Shown in pieces: positions 1 to 5,900 of a stretch of DNA of 7,611 nucleotides. Each line of letters starts with the position of its first letter. The stretch's first letter is position 1. The notes under the pieces were generated by a model. The model worked only from the letters and a program-made list of their open reading frames with translations, made no database searches and was not told the DNA's origin. A program made the position numbers and the translations under genes. Origin of the DNA: Flavobacteriaceae bacterium UBA6231 (GTDB lineage Bacteria > Bacteroidota > Bacteroidia > Flavobacteriales > Flavobacteriaceae); NCBI GenBank assembly GCA_002441545.1, contig DJWL01000093.1:1-7611 (forward strand), given 5' to 3'.

Positions 1-89
1 ATTACGAGAAGCGAAAGCGACGAAGTAATCTTTTATTATATGTTAGCTTAAAAAGATTGTAACTACAAACAAGTTTGTTTCGCAATGAT
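1..89. repeat. REP-like inverted pair of short repeats downstream of yidD
   Basis: The gene-free stretch after yidD contains two diverged halves in opposite orientation. Positions 1-32 read ATTACGA ... GTAATCTT. The complement of 52-89 reads ATTGCGA ... ACAATCTT, so each half starts ATTRCGA and ends CAATCTT or TAATCTT. The first half is GC-richer than its surroundings. This form (CATTGCGA...GCAATCT) resembles short palindromic repeats scattered between genes in many Bacteroidota; that match is from memory. A small internal palindrome (ACAAAC, 2 nt, GTTTGT) lies at 65-78. Because yidD is transcribed towards it, the fold could act as a 3' end or mRNA stabiliser. The left boundary lies outside the window. 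Confidence 0.5.
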
Positions 90-90
90 A

Positions 91-312
91 TTAAGGCACA
101 GGATCATACCCAGAACCACCCCAAGGATGACAACTAAAAATCCGTTTTATAGCCAACCAACCGCCTTTGAAAACCCCGTGTTTTTCTAAAGCTTCTTTAG
201 CGTAATGAGAACACGTTGGGTGATATCTGCATGTTGCAGGTGTTAATGGCGATATTAAAAGCTGATATACTTTTATTAAAAGCAAAAACGGTGCAATAAG
301 AATTTTTTTCAT
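91..312 (-). CDS. yidD: YidD, membrane protein insertion efficiency factor
   Basis: This 73-residue protein has the whole YidD signature. A hydrophobic, amphipathic N-terminus (residues 3-22) is followed by CRYHPTCS (28-35), then CHPW (61-64) and the C-terminal GYDPVP (68-73). Cys28, Cys34 and Cys61 are the family's conserved cysteines. YidD is a small protein on the cytoplasmic face of the inner membrane that assists YidC-dependent insertion of membrane proteins; this role is known from the family. The length is normal and the ATG start places the basic MKK before the hydrophobic stretch. It lies 70 bp after cysS on the same strand, with a palindromic repeat in the gap, and no promoter of its own was seen. 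It is probably the last gene in the visible part of the folE-cysS unit. Confidence 0.96.
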   Translation of the reverse strand: MKKILIAPFLLLIKVYQLLISPLTPATCRYHPTCSHYAKEALEKHGVFKGGWLAIKRIFSCHPWGGSGYDPVP

Positions 313-326
313 AGTGTAGTACTGTC

Positions 327-378
327 AATCTGAACTTGTTTCAGATTCTAATAACACGTCAATATTTATTTCAGAATC
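327..378. repeat. Palindromic repeat (REP-like) plus half copy between cysS and yidD
   Basis: AATCTGAA (327-334) and TTCAGATT (340-347) form a perfect 8-bp stem around the 5-nt loop CTTGT. A second, half copy follows: TTTCAGAATC (369-378) matches TTTCAGATTC (339-348) at 9 of 10 positions. The core CTGAACTTGTTTCAG resembles a dispersed intergenic repeat of Bacteroidota genomes; this is recalled, not searched. It has no long T-run, so it is a weak terminator candidate and more likely a mobile or processing repeat in the cysS-yidD transcript. Confidence 0.55.
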
Positions 379-382
379 AAAT

Positions 383-1864
383 TTAGTTAACCGAAAAAGA
401 AGTGCCATCTTTTCCGTCCTTAAGTTCAATACCAACAGCAGTTAATTCATTTCTAATTTTATCAGAAAGTGCAAAATCTTTGTTAGCTCTGGCTTCTTGC
501 CTTAATTTGATAAGTATTTCAACAGCACCAGACAGTTTATCAGTTCCAGATTCACTTTTTGAACTATTTTCTAATCCTAAAATATCAAAAGCAAAAGCAT
601 TGATAGTATCTTTTAATACAACTAAATCTTGAGAAGTTATTGTTGCCGAACCTTCTTTAATTTGATTGATATATTTTACACCTTCAAATAAATTAGCAAT
701 TAAAATAGGAGTATTAAAGTCATCATTCATAGCATTATAACAACTTTGTTTCCATGAAGTTATGTCTATGTTAGAAGTTGGTGATGCTTTTAAACTATCT
801 AAAATATTGATGGCATCCATTAAGCGGTAAAAACCTTTTTCACTGGCTATTAAACCTTCATTGGTAAAATCTAAAATACTTCTGTAATGCGCTTGTAACA
901 TAAAAAAACGAGCGACACTAGGAGAGAAGGCCTTAGTAATATTACTGTTCTCACCAGTAAAAATTTCACTTGGTAAAATATAATTTCCGGTAGATTTAGC
1001 CATTTTTTTACCATTCATAATCAGCATATTGGCATGCATCCAGTAATTTACAGGCGTTTGTCCTTTGGCTGCTTCATTTTGTGCAATTTCACATTCGTGA
1101 TGTGGAAATTTTAAATCCATTCCACCACCATGAATATCAAAATGTTCACCTAAATATTTGGTACTCATTGCTGTACATTCTAAATGCCAACCTGGGAAAC
1201 CATCACTCCAAGGCGACGGCCAACGCATAATGTGTTGCGGTTCTGCTTTTTTCCAAAGCGCAAAATCTTGTGGATTTTTTTTATCAGATTGACCATCTAA
1301 CTCACGTGTATTGTGAATTAAATCTTCAAGTTTACGTTTGCTTAATTTACCGTAATCGTGTGTTTCATTGAATTTATGTACATCAAAATACACGGAACCG
1401 TTTATTTCATATGCAAATCCGTTGTCAATAATGGTTTTGATAAGTTCAATTTGTTCAATGATATGCCCCGTTGCGGTAGGCTCAATGCTAGGCGGTAAAA
1501 AATTGAATGTGTTTAGAATGTTATGAAAATCAATAGTGTAGCGTTGAACCACTTCCATAGGTTCAATCTGTTCTAAACGCGCTTTTTTTGCAATACGATC
1601 TTCACCAGCATCGGCATCATTTTCTAAATGACCAGCATCAGTAATATTTCTAACATAACGAACTTTATAATCTAGATGTTTTAAATATCTAAAAATGACA
1701 TCAAAAGACATAAAGGTTCTAACATTTCCTAAATGGACATTGCTGTAAACAGTTGGTCCGCAAACGTACATGCCAACATGGCCTTCATTAATTGGTGTAA
1801 ATGTTTCTTTTTGTCCGGTAAGTGAATTATATATTTTTATTTGATGCTGCTTGTAAAGTTGCAT
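383..1864 (-). CDS. cysS: Cysteinyl-tRNA synthetase
   Basis: CysRS is a cytoplasmic class I synthetase that activates cysteine with ATP and charges tRNA-Cys. The 493-residue protein is of normal length for the family. The N-terminal Rossmann fold has CGPTVY (35-40) and the HIGH-equivalent HLGN (44-47). The expected zinc ligands that read the cysteine thiol are Cys35, Cys230, His255 and Glu259, by alignment in mind with the E. coli enzyme. The second signature is KMAKS (287-291), with Ala in place of the usual first Ser of KMSKS. The C-terminal helical domain ends in a region with ARANKDFALSDKIR (458-471), typical of CysRS. An insertion-like stretch of about 15 residues (301-315) follows KMAKS. 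The start at MQLYKQ fits the family N-terminus. The gene lies 59 bp after the four-helix-bundle gene. No -7 box is visible in that gap, so read-through from folE is likely. Confidence 0.98.
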   Translation of the reverse strand: MQLYKQHQIKIYNSLTGQKETFTPINEGHVGMYVCGPTVYSNVHLGNVRTFMSFDVIFRYLKHLDYKVRYVRNITDAGHLENDADAGEDRIAKKARLEQIEPMEVVQRYTIDFHNILNTFNFLPPSIEPTATGHIIEQIELIKTIIDNGFAYEINGSVYFDVHKFNETHDYGKLSKRKLEDLIHNTRELDGQSDKKNPQDFALWKKAEPQHIMRWPSPWSDGFPGWHLECTAMSTKYLGEHFDIHGGGMDLKFPHHECEIAQNEAAKGQTPVNYWMHANMLIMNGKKMAKSTGNYILPSEIFTGENSNITKAFSPSVARFFMLQAHYRSILDFTNEGLIASEKGFYRLMDAINILDSLKASPTSNIDITSWKQSCYNAMNDDFNTPILIANLFEGVKYINQIKEGSATITSQDLVVLKDTINAFAFDILGLENSSKSESGTDKLSGAVEILIKLRQEARANKDFALSDKIRNELTAVGIELKDGKDGTSFSVN

Positions 1865-1874
1865 GGTGTTATGC

Positions 1875-1890
1875 TGTTAAGGTGTTTGTT
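1875..1890. repeat. 16-bp direct repeat, copy A (upstream of cysS)
   Basis: TGTTAAGGTGTTTGTT occurs here and again, identically, at 2311-2326. The start-to-start distance is 436 bp and the two copies bracket the four-helix-bundle gene. Copy A lies 10 nt upstream of the cysS start codon. The bases immediately outside differ between copies (c/g on the left, g/t on the right), so the match is exactly 16 bp. Confidence 0.8.
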
Positions 1891-1906
1891 GTTTATTCGT
1901 TTGTTG

Positions 1907-1929
1907 TTAAGCTATTAAGTTTGTTAAGA
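1907..1929. repeat. TTAAG array at the 3' end of the four-helix-bundle gene
   Basis: On the plus strand TTAAG recurs at 1907, 1915 and 1924, a period of 8 then 9 nt. The last unit contains the stop codon of the four-helix-bundle gene (complement of 1924-1926). The sequence TTAAGTTTGTTAAGA (1915-1929) is nearly the reverse complement of 2336-2349, whose complement reads TTAAGTTGTTAAGA; the two differ by one T. This array is therefore one end of an inverted pair enclosing the gene. Confidence 0.65.
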
Positions 1930-2286
1930 TTTTATGAAATGATTTCGTAAGGCATTAATTTTATTTGTAATGAATTCAATTTCAAATCTAATATTTAAAT
2001 AGTTTTCATCAGAAATAAATTGTAATTCTTTTGCGATGATTATTTGATTTAACAATTCTAATGCAGAACTATATGCTATGGTCAAGAAGTGTGCTTTATC
2101 TTTGTTAGTTAGCCTTGCTGTTCCTTCCGCTATATTGGAAGCTATGGAAATTGAGCGCCTTCTCATTTGAGAAATTAATCCAAATTTTTCATCATCTGGG
2201 AATGATTTTGTGTTATGATAGATTTTTTTTGCCAATTGAATGGACGCTTTCCAAACTTCTAATTTTTCAAAAGAATATACATGCAT
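1924..2286 (-). CDS. Four-helix-bundle protein, 23S rRNA IVP / Avd-like family
   Basis: The 120-residue protein matches the small four-helix-bundle family named after ORFs in 23S rRNA intervening sequences (Pfam 23S_rRNA_IVP; TIGR02436). The pattern is a start like FEKLEVWKASIQLAKKIY (6-23), then FGLISQMRRR (35-44) and the hallmark NIAEGTAR (51-58). Predicted helices are about 6-25, 32-58, 62-90 and 93-118. Members are basic and form oligomers; the related Avd protein of diversity-generating retroelements binds RNA and reverse transcriptase. The role of stand-alone members is unknown. No rRNA, reverse transcriptase or template repeat is present here. It sits between folE and cysS on their strand, 94 bp after folE and 59 bp before cysS, enclosed by direct and inverted repeats. 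That suggests a small inserted cassette. The family assignment is secure; function is not. Confidence 0.93.
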   Translation of the reverse strand: MHVYSFEKLEVWKASIQLAKKIYHNTKSFPDDEKFGLISQMRRRSISIASNIAEGTARLTNKDKAHFLTIAYSSALELLNQIIIAKELQFISDENYLNIRFEIEFITNKINALRNHFIKS

Positions 2287-2310
2287 ATGTTATGATATTT
2301 AGTTGTTAGG

Positions 2311-2326
2311 TGTTAAGGTGTTTGTT
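2311..2326. repeat. 16-bp direct repeat, copy B (upstream of four-helix-bundle gene)
   Basis: Second exact copy of TGTTAAGGTGTTTGTT (first at 1875-1890). It lies 24 nt upstream of the start codon of the four-helix-bundle gene, whereas copy A lies 10 nt upstream of cysS. The two could be duplicated target or leader sequence left by insertion of the cassette. Confidence 0.8.
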
Positions 2327-2335
2327 TTTAGATGC

Positions 2336-2367
2336 TCTTAACAACTTAACGACTTTACGACTTAACA
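2336..2367. repeat. Four tandem octamers between folE and the four-helix-bundle gene
   Basis: Four consecutive 8-nt units run without gaps: TCTTAACA, ACTTAACG, ACTTTACG and ACTTAACA. On the gene strand they read as YGTTAAGT-like units. The first two units (2336-2349) are nearly the inverse of the TTAAG array at 1915-1929. The units are far too short and have no spacers, so this is not a CRISPR array. It ends 13 bp from the folE stop codon. Confidence 0.75.
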
Positions 2368-2380
2368 GTTGAGCAACAAC

Positions 2381-3058
2381 CTAAAACTTAGTATCCAATT
2401 TTATATAATCTAAAAACTCTCTGCGAGTTGCTTTTTCTTTGAATTTTCCGCCAAACTCAGAGGTTACCGTGCTGCTTTCTATGTCTCTAATACCTCTTGA
2501 ATTAACACATAAATGTTTGGCATCAATAACACAGGCAACATCTTCAGTATTTAAAACTTCTTGAAGTTCTTTAACAATTTGTATAGTTAAACGCTCTTGC
2601 ACTTGTGGTCTTTTAGCATAATAATCAACAATTCTATTCATTTTTGAAAGACCAACAACAGTTCCGTTTGAAATGTAAGCTACATGGGCTTTACCAACAA
2701 TAGGAAGCAAGTGATGTTCGCAAGTAGAATATACTGTTATGTTTTTTTCAACAAGCATTTCACCATACTTATATTTATTTTCAAATGTAGAAGCACTTGG
2801 TTTTTTTTCAGGATTTAAACCACTAAATATTTCTTTAACAAACATTTTAGCGACTCTATTTGGAGTTCCATTTAGGCTGTCATCGGTTAAATCAAGACCT
2901 AAAGTTTCCATAATATGACGTACATCATCCTTAATAATCTCAATTTTCTCTTCATTTGAAAGCTTAAAAGCATCATTTCTCATTGGTGTATTTGAAGAAG
3001 TACCAATGTGATCGTTACCTAAAGCGTCGAATTCGTCTATGGTGTTATCAATTTTCAT
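2381..3058 (-). CDS. folE: GTP cyclohydrolase I (FolE, type IA)
   Basis: FolE converts GTP to 7,8-dihydroneopterin triphosphate and formate, the first step of tetrahydrofolate and pterin synthesis, as a cytoplasmic homodecamer. The 225-residue protein carries STCEHHLLP (111-119), GLSKMNRIVDYYAKRPQVQE (136-155) and HLCVNSRGI (182-190), then SSTVTSEFGG (195-204). The zinc ligands expected from E. coli are Cys113, His116 and Cys184, all present, as are the catalytic His115 and His182. An N-terminal extension of about 30 residues precedes the conserved domain. The ATG start follows a perfect -7 box with a leader of about 24 nt, and no other in-frame start is needed. It is the first gene of the folE, four-helix-bundle, cysS, yidD unit. 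Confidence 0.98.
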   Translation of the reverse strand: MKIDNTIDEFDALGNDHIGTSSNTPMRNDAFKLSNEEKIEIIKDDVRHIMETLGLDLTDDSLNGTPNRVAKMFVKEIFSGLNPEKKPSASTFENKYKYGEMLVEKNITVYSTCEHHLLPIVGKAHVAYISNGTVVGLSKMNRIVDYYAKRPQVQERLTIQIVKELQEVLNTEDVACVIDAKHLCVNSRGIRDIESSTVTSEFGGKFKEKATRREFLDYIKLDTKF

Positions 3059-3087
3059 TTGTTATAAACAATCAAGTTTTTAGTCTG

Positions 3088-3095
3088 CAAAGATA
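3088..3095 (-). promoter_or_regulatory. Candidate folE promoter, -7 box TATCTTTG
   Basis: On the minus strand TATCTTTG matches the Bacteroidota -7 consensus TAnnTTTG exactly and would start RNA near 3082, about 24 nt before the folE ATG. No TTG is present at the expected -33 position, so only the -7 half is supported. It lies after the hairpin terminator of the upstream OmpP1-like gene, which suits an independent transcription unit. Confidence 0.65.
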
Positions 3096-3162
3096 AGTAA
3101 TTCACTTTTCTTATGTTTTGAATTAACTAATAATTATAGATATTGGGTTTTTAATGAATTTA

Positions 3163-3200
3163 TTTAAACAAAAAAGCTTGAACTAATCAGTTCAAGCTTT
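3163..3200 (-). terminator. Rho-independent terminator after the OmpP1-like gene
   Basis: AAAGCTTGAACT (3173-3184) and AGTTCAAGCTTT (3189-3200) form a perfect 12-bp stem with a 4-nt loop. On the minus strand the stem is followed by a T-rich tail (TTTGTTT after the arm). It begins 22 bp past the stop codon of the outer-membrane protein gene and separates it from folE. The plus-strand side has only a weak T-run, so it should work mainly on the minus strand. Confidence 0.88.
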
Positions 3201-3222
3201 AAATATAATGTTTTAAAAGATT

Positions 3223-4737
3223 TTAAATATTGAAACCTAATGAAAGCGTAACGTTTGAATTTTTATTATCTACCATAGCAGCGTCTGTTAAACCAACATT
3301 GTAAAGTTGATTTTGATAATTTCTTTTAGCTTGGTCGTAAGTAATATCTAATTTTGTATTGCCAAAATTGAATCCAACTCCAAACGAATATCCATTTAAA
3401 TCTCCTACTGTTACACCATCTTTATAAGGGCTTTCTTCAAAACGATAACCGCCTCTAAAACTAAATTGTTTTACCCTGTATTCCGCACCAAACCTATAAG
3501 TAGATGCATCAGTTAATTCATTGCTCATTATGTTATTTTGACTTGCAAAAAAAGAGTCAGAAGTTGGTTTAAATTTAGTAGAACTATAATCTTTACGAGA
3601 GTAATCAAAACTAAATAACCCTTGTTCGCCAAATACATAAGCTAAACTGCCAGTTAATTTTCCTGGTGTTTGTAATTTGTAACTAGGGTAAACATTCACG
3701 ATTTGTGGGTTAATTATAACTGGACTATCTGATCCATAGACAGTTGCTATATATTGACTTGTTTCTTCTTCAATAGTAAGCCATGTTGGTGAATCATAGG
3801 TTAATCCAACTCTAAATTCATCACTGAGTTTTAAAATACCTCCTAATTGAAAAGAAAAACCAGTACCAGTTGTAGATAAAGTATTATCAAATTCAATTTC
3901 ATTTATTAAAGAACCGGTATTAGAATTTGTTTCATAGAGTAATGTTGTACGGTCATAATTAATTAAATGCGAGTTTAAGTTGATGCCTAAAAACAAATTA
4001 TCTTCATATTGAACAGCTGCATTAAATGTTATTTTTCCATTGTAACCAGTTGATGCATAAGTGTAGTCATGGGTGAATGTACCGTTTCCAAGATTTGAAA
4101 AATACGTTGTATTGGCATCATCATTTGAATCAGGTTCCAGAATATAAGACTCATAACCAAGAAAAGCCTGTTGATGAGCAAATCCATATATATCACCAAT
4201 TTCTGAATAAGCATTTGAAATTGTTTCTCCGGGTAAAGTAGAAATTTCATCTAGTCTTAAACCATCTGCATAATTTAAAAAATAAAGATCTATGGATTGA
4301 TTGTTTGTGTTTGTGCCTACCGCTGCCCAATTATCATCAAAATTTCTCGTTTTATCATATTCAATACCTAATGAAAACTTTTTCCAAGGAGAACTAGAAT
4401 CATTATTAGCAAACACAAAAACTGCACCACCTTGATTAACATCAAACTTGGTATCAGACGAACTAGTAAGGCCATTAAAATATTTTGAGTCATTTTTGGT
4501 ATCTAAGTTTGATACTGTAAAAGAGGCATAGCTTCTACTAAAAATTGCTGAACCAGCTGGATTTAAACTAACAGCGCTTAAATCGCCTCCAAGTGCGCCA
4601 AAAGCACCACTTAAAGCCCTAAATCTTGCAGAACCTTGAATTTCATCTTGTGAATATCTAAGTGCATCTGAAATATCCTGACCGTACATAAAGGACATAG
4701 AAAAGATGCCTATGAATAATAAGTTTAACTTTTTCAT
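3223..4737 (-). CDS. OmpP1/FadL/TodX-family outer-membrane protein
   Basis: The 504-residue protein begins with a signal peptide (MKK, hydrophobic residues 4-17, probable cleavage near residue 20 before QDISDALRYS). The FadL-family N-terminal region follows: GSARFRALSGAFGALGG (35-51) and SLNPAGSA (57-64). The NPA segment is the family hallmark of the plug or hatch. The rest alternates short aromatic and polar segments as in a beta-barrel, for example FRVGLTYDSPTWL and RFGAEYRVKQFSFRGGYRF, and ends in the barrel-like NVTLSLGFNI. FadL relatives carry long-chain fatty acids or other hydrophobic compounds across the outer membrane; the substrate here cannot be read from sequence. It lies 21 bp after the lipoprotein gene and is probably co-transcribed with it. 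A strong terminator follows. Confidence 0.92.
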   Translation of the reverse strand: MKKLNLLFIGIFSMSFMYGQDISDALRYSQDEIQGSARFRALSGAFGALGGDLSAVSLNPAGSAIFSRSYASFTVSNLDTKNDSKYFNGLTSSSDTKFDVNQGGAVFVFANNDSSSPWKKFSLGIEYDKTRNFDDNWAAVGTNTNNQSIDLYFLNYADGLRLDEISTLPGETISNAYSEIGDIYGFAHQQAFLGYESYILEPDSNDDANTTYFSNLGNGTFTHDYTYASTGYNGKITFNAAVQYEDNLFLGINLNSHLINYDRTTLLYETNSNTGSLINEIEFDNTLSTTGTGFSFQLGGILKLSDEFRVGLTYDSPTWLTIEEETSQYIATVYGSDSPVIINPQIVNVYPSYKLQTPGKLTGSLAYVFGEQGLFSFDYSRKDYSSTKFKPTSDSFFASQNNIMSNELTDASTYRFGAEYRVKQFSFRGGYRFEESPYKDGVTVGDLNGYSFGVGFNFGNTKLDITYDQAKRNYQNQLYNVGLTDAAMVDNKNSNVTLSLGFNI

Positions 4738-4758
4738 ATTTTTTTTATTTTATTGAAA

Positions 4759-5841
4759 TTATCCGCGTCTTCTACCTCCTGATGATCCTGAACTTCCTCT
4801 GCTTCCAGAACTACTGCTACTACTTGAAGATCTAGAAACTCCAGAACTGCTACTACTGTTGCTGCTGCTGCCAGAGTTATAATTACGTGACGGAGTTGAA
4901 GCAGATCCTGAACTTCTTCTTATACTTGAATTATTATAAGTAGATGTAGGTTGAGAACTTCTTCTAATAGTAGAAGATGAACGAGTTGTTGAGTTTGATG
5001 TAGGAGAAGAGATGCTTGAAGCTCTCCTTTGTGTGTTATTGTACACGTTATTGCCTGTGCTATTAATTCTGTTTATGGAATTTGAATTGGTATAAGTACT
5101 ACTTCTTCTTGATGTATTGTACCTAGAAATAGTGTTGTTTACTGAACTTCTACGATTATTTGAATTAGAATTGTAGTTTGTAGCTATACTTCCTCTTCTG
5201 CTTGAACTGTATGATACATTTCTGGGTCTGTAATAATTATTGTAACCATAGTAATTGTTATAATATGGATACCCATAATTATAATACCTATATGGATTAT
5301 AATAAGACCAACTAGAATAGAAACCACCATAATAAGGATAATAGCCGTAATAAGGATAATATGAGTCATAGTATCCCCAACCCCAATTATTCCATCGGTT
5401 CCATCTCCAATTATTCCATCCAAAGCCAAAACCAGCATTCCAACCCCAATTGTTAAAACCGTTGTCAATATAATTTATGGTTACACTATTATTGTTTTGA
5501 CCCCAACCAGCATAGCCTTGATAATTATTATCAATAGTATCATTTTCTACATATGCACCTTGATATTCATCAATATCTGTAAAAATGGCATTTTCATTTA
5601 CAAAGTTATCATACTCTAAAGACTTTTCTCTAAAGTAATTTTTATAATAGTTATTTCCAGATGTATTATTTTGAACTTCAACAACGGCTTCTTGATATTC
5701 TACATGAGGGTTTGAAGAACCATAAATACCATCGTTATCAACTCCAACATATTGGTAAGAACCACATGATGATAAACCAAATAGCAAACTTACGCTGGCT
5801 ATAAATGGAATTTTTCTTTTTAGGTAGTTAATAAATTGCAT
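4759..5841 (-). CDS. Predicted lipoprotein with Trp/Tyr-rich and Ser/Arg-rich low-complexity regions
   Basis: The 360-residue protein opens with a lipoprotein signal: basic residues 8-10, hydrophobic 11-23 and the lipobox LSSC with Cys26 as the likely lipidated residue. Residues 27-127 are acidic and Asn/Tyr-rich. Residues 128-156 are rich in Trp, Asn and Gly (GWNNWRWNRW at 141-150). Residues 157-204 hold 25 Tyr out of 48. From 205 on the chain is Ser/Arg/Asn-rich, with six RR[GSA]S motifs at 215, 230, 245, 272, 293 and 308, then a poly-Ser stretch (336-345) and a basic GGRRRG end. No catalytic domain is recognised. Composition suggests a disordered or adhesive envelope protein. It is the first gene of a probable operon with the OmpP1-like barrel. 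Genes of this kind have been labelled 'vitellogenin-like' through composition alone; that name should not be taken as function. Confidence 0.75.
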   Translation of the reverse strand: MQFINYLKRKIPFIASVSLLFGLSSCGSYQYVGVDNDGIYGSSNPHVEYQEAVVEVQNNTSGNNYYKNYFREKSLEYDNFVNENAIFTDIDEYQGAYVENDTIDNNYQGYAGWGQNNNSVTINYIDNGFNNWGWNAGFGFGWNNWRWNRWNNWGWGYYDSYYPYYGYYPYYGGFYSSWSYYNPYRYYNYGYPYYNNYYGYNNYYRPRNVSYSSSRRGSIATNYNSNSNNRRSSVNNTISRYNTSRRSSTYTNSNSINRINSTGNNVYNNTQRRASSISSPTSNSTTRSSSTIRRSSQPTSTYNNSSIRRSSGSASTPSRNYNSGSSSNSSSSSGVSRSSSSSSSSGSRGSSGSSGGRRRG

Positions 5842-5856
5842 ATCTCTATTATTTTA

Positions 5857-5887
5857 TTGTTGAACATAACAAAAATAGTTAGTTTTG
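5857..5887 (+). promoter_or_regulatory. Candidate proS promoter (TTG-N20-TAGTTTTG)
   Basis: TTG at 5857-5859 is followed after 20 nt by TAGTTTTG (5880-5887), matching the Bacteroidota -33/-7 arrangement. Transcription would begin near 5893, giving a leader of about 48 nt before the proS ATG. It overlaps the minus-strand -7 box of the lipoprotein operon and an inverted repeat. Confidence 0.6.
5870..5877 (-). promoter_or_regulatory. Candidate promoter of the lipoprotein-OmpP1 operon, -7 box TATTTTTG
   Basis: On the minus strand TATTTTTG fits TAnnTTTG exactly and is identical to the -7 box in front of the tRNA-Glu gene at 7474-7481. The start would be near 5864, about 22 nt before the lipoprotein ATG. 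No TTG is seen at -33, where the sequence is an A-run on this strand. Confidence 0.55.
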
Positions 5888-5900
5888 CTGAACTATTTTT
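5871..5900. repeat. 10-bp perfect inverted repeat across the divergent promoters
   Basis: AAAAATAGTT (5871-5880) and AACTATTTTT (5891-5900) are exact reverse complements around a 10-nt centre. The left arm overlaps the minus-strand -7 box, and the last base of that arm plus the centre form the plus-strand -7 box. It could be an operator for a dimeric regulator. As RNA it would be a weak AT hairpin. Confidence 0.6.

Noticed and set aside
402..632. Plus-strand open frame opposite cysS
   Set aside because: It lies fully antisense to a certain gene, has no recognisable domain and reflects the codon pattern of cysS.
1924..2286. Avd of a diversity-generating retroelement
   Set aside because: The fold family is related, but there is no reverse transcriptase, template repeat or variable repeat in the window.
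2115..2309. Plus-strand open frame opposite the four-helix-bundle gene
   Set aside because: Antisense to a gene with clear family motifs; no domain or start signal of its own.
2336..2367. CRISPR array
   Set aside because: Units are 8 nt and adjacent, with no spacers and no cas genes nearby.
4029..4250. Alternative-frame ORF within the OmpP1-like gene
   Set aside because: Out-of-frame overlap with a supported gene; its composition is that of a shifted frame.
4790..4880. Phase-variable repeat in the poly-Ser coding region
   Set aside because: The repetition is of mixed trinucleotide Ser codons (AGT, AGC, TCT), so length changes keep the frame, and no homopolymer or long pure repeat is present.
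5184..5468. Hydrophobic Ile/Gly/Thr-rich ORF inside the lipoprotein gene
   Set aside because: It is the shifted reading of Tyr/Asn/Trp codons (TAT, AAT, GGT), which gives Ile, Met and Gly runs. It resembles a membrane protein only by accident.
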